A DNA stretch of 38,071 bases from CAZSVE01 sp964610175 (GTDB lineage Bacteria > Pseudomonadota > Gammaproteobacteria > HK1), in NCBI GenBank assembly GCA_964610175.1, contig CAZSVE010000023.1, positions 1 to 38,071 on the forward strand. The letters are read 5' to 3'. Positions 31,863-38,071 of this stretch are shown piece after piece. Below the pieces are notes generated by a model. It did not search any database, was not told the DNA's origin, and worked only from the letters and a program-made list of their open reading frames with translations. Position 1 is the first letter of the stretch. The number at the start of each line of letters is the position of its first letter. The translations under genes were made by a program, and so were the position numbers.

Positions 31863-33002
31863 TCATTGCGGTGAAGTGCTTCGCCTTTTATTGCTGCGAT
31901 ACGGATTGCCATCGGGAAGCTCGGGAATTCCTTGATCCAGCATGCCATACACTTCTTCCAACTCCGGTGTGAGCGGCAACTCAATGGCCTCGAACCTGCC
32001 TGTTTCGAAGCGATACTTGCCGCTTCCTCTCGGATACTCCAATCCGATCTTGAATAAATGCTCATCCCCATCTACTTCCTGATAGGCACGGAACGTCACC
32101 ACATAATCGTTTTGCTGGATATGCTGGATCTCTTCCAGGATGTTCGTCATTCGAGTCGCAGTTTTTCCGACCGTATAGTATTTTCCGAAGGAATTTTTCG
32201 ACAGCGCCTCCAAGTTGCGGAAGTGTTTTGGGCCAAGCCTAGAGTAGGCTAGAGAGTAAACAGGAATAGGGATATCCATGGCGGTAATGCGTCCGTTCAA
32301 CTCTCCCCGTGAAAGTGCGCTACCCTGATCGTGGCCATCGGAAAAAACGACGATGGAGCAGGAAACGACATAGTTTTGCGCTCCTGGCGAAACTGTCGAC
32401 CCTTGAGCGCTGAATCCGCACATCTGCATGGCGGCGCCAACCGTATCGTAGATACGCGAGCTCTTACCGGACGCAACGCTGGTATCCATTAATCGTCTCG
32501 CAACAGCCTCTTTATCGCGCTCGAAGTTGGAGATCATCTCGAAACCGTCATCGGAGTCCTTGACCGCCAGTATGGCGACCTCATCTTGGGGGCGCTTGCC
32601 ATCTAGAAAACGACCGATAGCCCGCTTAGCCTGATTGAAAGGCTTACCCGCCATGGAGATGCTGGTATCAAGGACCATGACGGTACGAGTAGCCTCCTGG
32701 CGTTGCTGCAGAGAATCTACTGTATACTGGTATTTTTGCGGGTCATAAGCTTTTCCTTTCACCATAACGCCTACATTGAACGGCGTAAGATTGATCAGTG
32801 GCATCTGGTTTTGATCGAAGGTGCGGAAATATACCTGGACAAATGGGTAGAGACCGTTCTCGACTTTGAAGATCTTCATCCCATAACCACCGGTTGCGGC
32901 AAATCCGTAACCGGCTTGGGCCGAGACCTGATGTACGAGAAGCGGCAAAATTAATGTAAGTAGAGTGATTACGGTGATTTTCCGCGTAAAAAATGGTTCC
33001 AT
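31863..33002 (-). CDS. Secreted von Willebrand factor A domain protein
   Basis: A 379-residue exported protein. The N-terminus has a signal peptide (VITLLTLILPLLVHQVSAQA, cut probably after VSA) with no lipobox. A vWA domain spans about 105-310. Its metal-binding MIDAS site is seen as DTSIS near residue 112 and FSDGHDQGS, so it should bind a metal and a protein partner. The region before it (PFVQVYFRTFDQNQMPLINL) looks like an Ig-like beta domain. GAGGAGG lies nine bases before the ATG, the strongest binding site in the operon. The gene begins 51 bases after the kinase stop, which suggests the kinase and the exported adhesion-type protein act in one pathway. Confidence 0.85.
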   Translation of the reverse strand: MEPFFTRKITVITLLTLILPLLVHQVSAQAGYGFAATGGYGMKIFKVENGLYPFVQVYFRTFDQNQMPLINLTPFNVGVMVKGKAYDPQKYQYTVDSLQQRQEATRTVMVLDTSISMAGKPFNQAKRAIGRFLDGKRPQDEVAILAVKDSDDGFEMISNFERDKEAVARRLMDTSVASGKSSRIYDTVGAAMQMCGFSAQGSTVSPGAQNYVVSCSIVVFSDGHDQGSALSRGELNGRITAMDIPIPVYSLAYSRLGPKHFRNLEALSKNSFGKYYTVGKTATRMTNILEEIQHIQQNDYVVTFRAYQEVDGDEHLFKIGLEYPRGSGKYRFETGRFEAIELPLTPELEEVYGMLDQGIPELPDGNPYRSNKRRSTSPQ

Positions 33003-33053
33003 GGGGGAAAACCTCCTCTTTCAAATAATTACTGTCGTGATTGCGGATGCAAT

Positions 33054-34718
33054 TTAATCCAGTTTGACCTCGGAGCGGCGTATTATCGTCCAGTCACTGT
33101 TCCCGGACGCGGACTGCGAGGCAGGCTTGGATTGCGGCTGAGGTTTTGGCTTTAACGTCGATGCTACGACCTTCTTTTTTTGTTTTGGCTTAGGCTTGGA
33201 TTTTGGCTTTAGTTTTTGTTGCTCGGCGATGCCTCCTTCGATAATAGCAAGTGCGGAAGGACCTTTTTCTTCAGTCGACTCAGGGGTGGCCGGTAATTGG
33301 AAGGGCGCAGGCGCTGGAGTCGGTGGTTGCGTGGTGGAAACTATTGGTGTGGGCGGTTTCACGGGAAGCTTTTGAGGTGACGGCGAGACCGCTGGCTGCG
33401 TAGTGGAAACCATCGGCGCGGCTGGTTTCGCAGGAACCTCCTGATGTGGTGGTGATTGAGCCATCGGGTCGGGCGACGGGGTAACCTTTGATTCCCCGGA
33501 TGCAACCGAAGGTTCGGAGACATTGTCGCGCCCCAGCCAGAACCAAGCCCCACCTGCGGCAAGCGCTAGGAGAATCAGGGAAAGACCCACGACAAGTGGG
33601 AGGCGACGCTTTTGCGTGGGTGGAACAGGGACTACCGGCGGCGCGGCCTCAAGATACTCGGTGGAAATGCGGATGCTGCCCTGGCTGGTATAGGCATCCG
33701 CGAGGCTCTCGACCATCACGGTGCGGTTCCCGGCGGAGGCAGGATCCGTTCCCCCCGGCGTGAGCCCCATGGCGAGAAACAGGTCGCGGATACTGGCGGG
33801 CCGAGTGTTGATATTGAGACTCAGCGCGCTCATGAGGGCGGTGGAGATGCGTTCGGGCAATCCCTCCACTATCTCATGAGGCGGAACGATCTCCTCGCCC
33901 GCCACCCGTTGATGAGAAGGGGGCGGCGCCTGCCCGGTCAGTAGGGCATAGAGGGTAGCGGCGAAGGAATAGACATCGGAACGGGGATCGGTGCCGGTGC
34001 CCATGGCCTGCTCCGGCGGACTGAACCCATTGGTGGCAGCTCGCGCGACCATGCGGGTCTCGCCGGAATCGGCGGACTGCTTGGCAATCCCGAAATCAAT
34101 GAGCATGATGCGATCACGCTCGTCCAACAGGATGTTTTCGGGTTTCAGATCCCGGTGGACCACGGGCGGGGTCCGTTCGTGCAGGTAGGAAAGCACATCG
34201 CCCAATTGGGCGATCCAGGGGGTGAGGCGTTCGAGGGAAATCCGCCCGCCTTCTTCCTTTCGTTCGGTATCCAGGGTGCGCCCGCCACCGAATTCGAGGA
34301 CCAGATAGACCATGCCATCGGCATGGTCGCGATCAGTGATGTCGAGAATGGCCGGGTGATTCAGCCTCCCCAGGAGTTCGGTCTCCGTATGATCGTAAAG
34401 AAATTCTGGAATTTCCTTGAGCGCACGCCGCTTTCCCTGAATGCGCATATCTTCCACCAGATAGGTGGCGGCGAATCCGCCCTTGCCGAGGATCTTCTCG
34501 ATACGGTAACGATCCAACACCATATCCCCCGTACCGAGGAGCCAGCGCAGGTTTCGGGTCATACCGGTGGGTGTCGTCTCGACGTGGGCGATTTCGAGCC
34601 CGCAACGTTCGCAGCGGTACTGCTGGCGCGCCAATTCGGCCTCGGTTGCCAAAGCCCCGCAGCTGGGACAGTTCCGATAGATGGGATCGCCGGTGGCTGC
34701 TTGGGAATTAACGCTCAC
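33054..34718 (-). CDS. Membrane Ser/Thr protein kinase with zinc ribbon
   Basis: A Hanks-type kinase of about 554 residues. It starts with a zinc ribbon (NCPSCGAL then YRCERCGLE). The kinase domain (about 65-320) has glycine loop LGKGGFAATYLV, ALKEI lysine, catalytic loop VVHRDLKPENILL, DFG in LIDFGIAK and GFSPPEQAMG. One membrane span (LPLVVGLSLILLALAAGGAWF) lies near 375-395. It is followed by a Pro/Ser/Thr/Lys-rich outer segment with a twice-repeated PIVSTTQP-type motif. I start at the GTG at 34718, with GAGG five bases before; the frame runs back to 34838, over the end of the transporter gene. Likely partners are the PP2C phosphatase and FHA transporter encoded upstream. Confidence 0.88.
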   Translation of the reverse strand: MSVNSQAATGDPIYRNCPSCGALATEAELARQQYRCERCGLEIAHVETTPTGMTRNLRWLLGTGDMVLDRYRIEKILGKGGFAATYLVEDMRIQGKRRALKEIPEFLYDHTETELLGRLNHPAILDITDRDHADGMVYLVLEFGGGRTLDTERKEEGGRISLERLTPWIAQLGDVLSYLHERTPPVVHRDLKPENILLDERDRIMLIDFGIAKQSADSGETRMVARAATNGFSPPEQAMGTGTDPRSDVYSFAATLYALLTGQAPPPSHQRVAGEEIVPPHEIVEGLPERISTALMSALSLNINTRPASIRDLFLAMGLTPGGTDPASAGNRTVMVESLADAYTSQGSIRISTEYLEAAPPVVPVPPTQKRRLPLVVGLSLILLALAAGGAWFWLGRDNVSEPSVASGESKVTPSPDPMAQSPPHQEVPAKPAAPMVSTTQPAVSPSPQKLPVKPPTPIVSTTQPPTPAPAPFQLPATPESTEEKGPSALAIIEGGIAEQQKLKPKSKPKPKQKKKVVASTLKPKPQPQSKPASQSASGNSDWTIIRRSEVKLD

Positions 34719-34788
34719 GCAAACCTCATCGCGAATATCGAAAATTTTCGTAACGACGTTTTCTCGGTGACGCGTCCCGGACACATAT

Positions 34789-37065
34789 TCATCCGCGCAC
34801 ACGCCCGTCGTGCAGCCGAAGACCAACGACAGCCGCAATCAGGAAAGCCGTGCTCATGAGCGTTAACGCCGCCAGCGCTTCGTTCCACGTGCCCATCAGA
34901 GGCAAAATCTTTTCGGACGGATTAGCCGGGTTCGCCACCATGTCCAATATATCTTTCGGTAGCGAGGATTTCATGGCGTCGAATCCCCAATAAGCAATCA
35001 TGGTACCCTTTGCTACAAGCGTAGTAAACTCATTGAGATTGACAATGGCCCCGGAAAGAACGACCTGTGGAATAAGGAGAATGGGGATAATCCCAACCGC
35101 TTTGTCATTGGTATTGACGAGGGTGCTGACCGTTAGCCCCATGAGGGTCGCGGCAACTTCCACCACCACCAGTGTCGCAAATCTGCTTGCCATGTTTCCC
35201 GGCATATCCATAAACGCTTCCACGCTCGCGACCAGAAACAGGCACTGAAGCAACGCCAGAGCAGTCAATGGAATCATCTTGCTTGCCAGATAGGAGCCGA
35301 TGCCGAGGTTGATGGAGCGCTCTCGAAGATAGATGGGTAACTCCTTGACCACCTCCTTGGCCGAGTTCAGGCAACCGAACCAGATGGCAGAAAGTACCAT
35401 GATGAATAAGGTATTTCCATAGCTGTAAGCTTCTTCCACGGGATTGACGCCATCGTTGGCGAAAACCAATCCCACGAGCGCACCAATGAGCGGGGCCTGG
35501 GCGAAGAGGATGAAAAGATTTCGCATGTCGGCACCCAGCAGATCCAGATATCGGGCGAGCAGGGTGCGGGTCTGGCGGAGATCCAGGACGCGAGCGGTCC
35601 GGGTGGAGTCTGGGGAAGGGGCGGGCGCGGAAGATTGTCTATCCGGATCCAGGCGCTCGGTTACGAAGCGCTGACGTTGCGCACAGTCCGTGTAGCGCCT
35701 AGCCCAGAATTCGGCAGGCTTCGATTCGAGCAGGTCATAGACCTCCGAGAGCTTTTCGATACCGAAGTGCGCGCGGGCCTCGCCCGGGGGGCCAAAGTAC
35801 ACCAGCCTGCCCTGGTGCATCAGGACCACCTGATCGCAGTGTTCGATGTTTTCCAGGGTATGGGTGACGCAGATGACGGTTTTTTTGTGTTCGTGTGCCA
35901 AGCCCGAGAAGAGCTGCATCATGCGCTTGTCGGTGCCGGCGTCAAGCCCGCTGGTGACCTCGTCCAGGAAGAGGATATTGGGGTTGGCCACCAGTTCCAC
36001 GCCGAGGCTTACCCGCTTCAACTGCCCACCACTTAAGGGCTCCGGCGTATCCACCGCGAGATCGGCCTTTTCCGCGAGCCCCACCTGTTTCAACACCCGT
36101 CCGACGTGATGGGCGATCTCGTCGGACTGCATATCGGGTGGCAAGCGCAGCCTAGCGGTGTACTCCAGCGCCTTGCGGACGCGAATCTTGCGGTGAACGA
36201 TATCCTGTTGAGGCACGTAGCCGATGGCCTCCCGAAAACGATCGTAGTTCCGATAGAGATTCTCCCCATTGTAGGTAACTTCACCGGTGCTCGCGGCGCG
36301 CCGACCGCTGAGAGCATCAAGCAAAGTGGATTTCCCAGAGCCGCTGGTCCCGAAGATGGCCACGAATTCGCCGGGCTCGATTACGAAATCGATATCGGAG
36401 AGCAAATAGCGAGGCTTGCCGGTGGCCCGATCCGCGACCTCGCGGGTCAGGCCCCGGACCGCGACGGCGACCTGCCCCTGCCTGTCGCCGCCCATTGGGC
36501 GAAGCGCGCTCTCGTGGAATACAAAACCGAAGGTGGCGATGTCGACGCGGTCGCCTTCGCGGATGGAGACCGCGCCGACGACACGGTTGCCGTTGAGGTA
36601 TGTACCGTTGGTGCTCCCGAAGTCTTGGAGTAACCAGCCGCCATCCCGGAAGAGTATGACGGCATGCTCGCGGGAAACCAGGGGAGAATCGATGCCGATG
36701 TCGCTGTCCGCGGCGCGACCGATACTAATCCTGCGTTTGTCCGGCGAAGGCGCATTTTCCGATTGCATGCGGTGGAAGCGGAGTTGGAAGACCGTCTTGC
36801 CGATGATGACCCAGTCGCCATGATTAAGGAAATGCTTTCCCTCGATCCTCTCCCCATTGACGATCACCTGGGCCGAATCGACGGGTTTCAGAAAGGCCTG
36901 CTCGCGTTCAAGCAATAGACGGGCATGTCTCGGTAGGACACCATCGCCAGAGATCACGATGTGGCAGGAGGCATCTACGCCGATGATATATTCGCGCCCG
37001 CTTGGTAACCTGGGAAAAGACGTGGCATGTTTGCCGGTTGGAATCAACTCCAACGCTTCTATCAT
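34789..37065 (-). CDS. Double-FHA ABC transporter (ABCG-like)
   Basis: A half-transporter of 758 residues with two N-terminal FHA domains. The second (SIGRAADSDIGIDSPLVSRE, HAVIL, GSTNGTYLNG) has the phosphothreonine-binding residues. The first (IIGVDASCHIVI, LPRHARLLL) lacks the GR and Ser and may not bind. The nucleotide domain (about 200-430) has Walker A FGTSGSGKSTLLDAL, signature LSGGQLKRVSLG, Walker B ILFLDEVTSGLD and CVTHT. The ABC-2 type membrane domain (about 510-750) has six likely spans. The layout is that of mycobacterial Rv1747, which is regulated by the kinase PknF. GGAG precedes the ATG. The substrate is unknown. Confidence 0.92.
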   Translation of the reverse strand: MIEALELIPTGKHATSFPRLPSGREYIIGVDASCHIVISGDGVLPRHARLLLEREQAFLKPVDSAQVIVNGERIEGKHFLNHGDWVIIGKTVFQLRFHRMQSENAPSPDKRRISIGRAADSDIGIDSPLVSREHAVILFRDGGWLLQDFGSTNGTYLNGNRVVGAVSIREGDRVDIATFGFVFHESALRPMGGDRQGQVAVAVRGLTREVADRATGKPRYLLSDIDFVIEPGEFVAIFGTSGSGKSTLLDALSGRRAASTGEVTYNGENLYRNYDRFREAIGYVPQQDIVHRKIRVRKALEYTARLRLPPDMQSDEIAHHVGRVLKQVGLAEKADLAVDTPEPLSGGQLKRVSLGVELVANPNILFLDEVTSGLDAGTDKRMMQLFSGLAHEHKKTVICVTHTLENIEHCDQVVLMHQGRLVYFGPPGEARAHFGIEKLSEVYDLLESKPAEFWARRYTDCAQRQRFVTERLDPDRQSSAPAPSPDSTRTARVLDLRQTRTLLARYLDLLGADMRNLFILFAQAPLIGALVGLVFANDGVNPVEEAYSYGNTLFIMVLSAIWFGCLNSAKEVVKELPIYLRERSINLGIGSYLASKMIPLTALALLQCLFLVASVEAFMDMPGNMASRFATLVVVEVAATLMGLTVSTLVNTNDKAVGIIPILLIPQVVLSGAIVNLNEFTTLVAKGTMIAYWGFDAMKSSLPKDILDMVANPANPSEKILPLMGTWNEALAALTLMSTAFLIAAVVGLRLHDGRVRG

Positions 37066-37179
37066 TTTGTGTTTCTCTCCTCACGCCTGAGGTTTTAAAT
37101 CGTCCTTATCTTGAGCTTTGTTGATGGTCTACCGCAGACTTTTTATGGTATTCGGCCATAACGCGGTGTTCGGTTTGCG

Positions 37180-37944
37180 CTATTGATCTTTGGTGCCGAT
37201 CTTGTATTTTACGGTAATTGCCGTGTAATTATCGTGCTCGATCTGGGCTCCGGGTCGAATCCTGTCCCGCAATCTGCGAATCATGGCCTTCATCCAACCT
37301 TCGGCGTTTACGGTTGCCGCCAGATCTTCCTCCATCTCTGTTTCCAGGACCGGTTCCCAGAAACCATCGCTGCATAGAAGGAAGGCGTCAGATTGGCGTA
37401 GCAGAACAGGAGGATCAGGCAGTATGCTCGGCGTCCATGGCATCTCCGATCCGAGAGAAAGTACCAACTGGTTGCGATCTTTGTGAGTTCTGATGGTATC
37501 GAAACCGATTTCGCCTGCCCGGTAAAGGAGATAAGGTACGCTGTGGTCCTCGGTTCGGGCAATTATTTTGCCGTCCCGAAAATAATAGAGCCGGGAATCT
37601 CCTACATGAGCCCAACGGACAGTAATGCCGTCCGTGACCAACATTACCACCGTCGTATACATTCGAGGCGAAGATGGTTTCCTGTTAGCGGTTATCATGG
37701 ACTGGGCGGCCTGGAGGGCGAAATCCAGATCGTTGCTTGTCAGACCGAATTTTGTTCGAAACCACTTGGATATTGCTGTTACCGCCGTCTGGGAGGCTAC
37801 CGCGCCGCCCTTGTGTCCACCCAAGCCATCGGCCACGACCCAGCAAGCCCGGCCGTCCTCGGATTGGAAAAAACCATAGGCGTCTTCGTTGACGGAGCGC
37901 CCACCCGGTGAAGTTATGGCAAAGCTATCATATTGCGTTTTCAT
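37180..37944 (-). CDS. PP2C-type Ser/Thr protein phosphatase
   Basis: A 254-residue metal-dependent phosphatase of the PPM/Stp1 family, which removes phosphate from Ser and Thr residues placed by Hanks-type kinases. Motifs in order: SVNEDAYG, VVADGLGGHKGGAVAS (metal-binding Asp), TTVVMLV, WAHVGDSRLYYFRDGKI, DHSVP, LLCSDGFWEPV and DNYTAITV. Its length is typical, with no membrane segment, so it is cytoplasmic. No clear ribosome binding site. It is the first gene of the minus-strand run and lies 114 bases before the FHA transporter gene; the kinase gene is two places on. Together they form a kinase-phosphatase-FHA set. Confidence 0.93.
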   Translation of the reverse strand: MKTQYDSFAITSPGGRSVNEDAYGFFQSEDGRACWVVADGLGGHKGGAVASQTAVTAISKWFRTKFGLTSNDLDFALQAAQSMITANRKPSSPRMYTTVVMLVTDGITVRWAHVGDSRLYYFRDGKIIARTEDHSVPYLLYRAGEIGFDTIRTHKDRNQLVLSLGSEMPWTPSILPDPPVLLRQSDAFLLCSDGFWEPVLETEMEEDLAATVNAEGWMKAMIRRLRDRIRPGAQIEHDNYTAITVKYKIGTKDQ

Positions 37945-38012
37945 TAAGTATACCGTTGCTTCGAATCGATTCCATAGCCATCATAGGATGTTGTAAATTT
38001 TCATCGATGAAG

Positions 38013-38071
38013 CTACTTCGCCAAATCTTCCAACACCCGCCGAAACTCCACCGGCATCACCTTGACGAACC
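38013..38071 (-). CDS. gltB: C-terminal end of a gene resembling glutamate synthase large subunit
   Basis: The last 18 whole codons of a minus-strand gene that enters from beyond the window. They read FVKVMPVEFRRVLEDLAK followed by TAG. This resembles the usual end of the glutamate synthase large subunit (KVMP.(D/E)Y.RVL). The piece is too short to be sure. The 68 bases between it and the phosphatase gene start contain no recognised element. Confidence 0.45.
   Translation of the reverse strand, partial: FVKVMPVEFRRVLEDLAK

Noticed and set aside
1..38071. tRNA, rRNA, transposase or phage genes
   Set aside because: I looked through the intergenic regions and frames and saw none that I could support.

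Overview
The window looks like chromosome from a moderately GC-rich gammaproteobacterium. This is inferred from the E. coli-like form of its housekeeping genes: short class I ilvC, comM, uvrD with a C-terminal tail, panD, aspS, gph, riboflavin synthase, lipB, thiS and the very end of what looks like gltB. These genes are scattered singly or in pairs. Between them lie accessory genes and many copies of dispersed non-coding repeats. No phage, transposase, tRNA, rRNA or CRISPR array was seen.

Region by region. (1) 1-3.4 kb: a 50-residue membrane protein, ilvC, a macrodomain protein, remnants of decayed toxins, and a formylglycine-generating-enzyme-fold protein. The last 100 bases of that gene resemble the variable region of a diversity-generating retroelement target. 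(2) 3.8-7.5 kb: comM, then an OLD-family ATPase/nuclease gene cut by one in-frame TGA. (3) 7.8-12.5 kb: a large protein related to pyruvate:ferredoxin oxidoreductase with a C-terminal ferredoxin domain, then a 679-bp unit repeated three times in tandem, each unit carrying one Uma2-type nuclease gene. (4) 12.7-22.1 kb: uvrD, panD, aspS, gph, ribE, lipB, a coiled-coil PD-(D/E)XK protein and an orphan thiS whose Gly-Gly end is encoded in a poly-G tract. (5) 22.4-28.0 kb: a tight three-gene phosphorelay operon with two large receiver-histidine kinases and one small receiver protein. (6) 28.4-29.1 kb: a PIN-toxin gene with an overlapping small partner gene. (7) 29.2-37.9 kb: seven genes on the minus strand that read as one envelope phospho-signalling operon: PP2C phosphatase, double-FHA ABC transporter, membrane Ser/Thr kinase, secreted von Willebrand A protein, SH3-domain lipoprotein, glycine-zipper lipoprotein and M48 protease lipoprotein. 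(8) the last 59 bases: a gene end resembling glutamate synthase large subunit.

A roughly 105-115 bp repeat (called family A here) occurs about eight times in near full length, plus fragments, in both orientations and always between genes. The tandem Uma2 block gives what looks like an empty site next to a filled site for this element, which suggests it moves or has moved. A second repeat (family B) forms a long hairpin, and a third (family C) is found at two places.

The strongest candidates for new biology are the 29-38 kb kinase/phosphatase/FHA-transporter/lipoprotein operon, the possible retroelement-diversified gene at 2.6-3.4 kb, and the family A element with its empty-site evidence. All functions come from reading motifs; no database or structure search was run.
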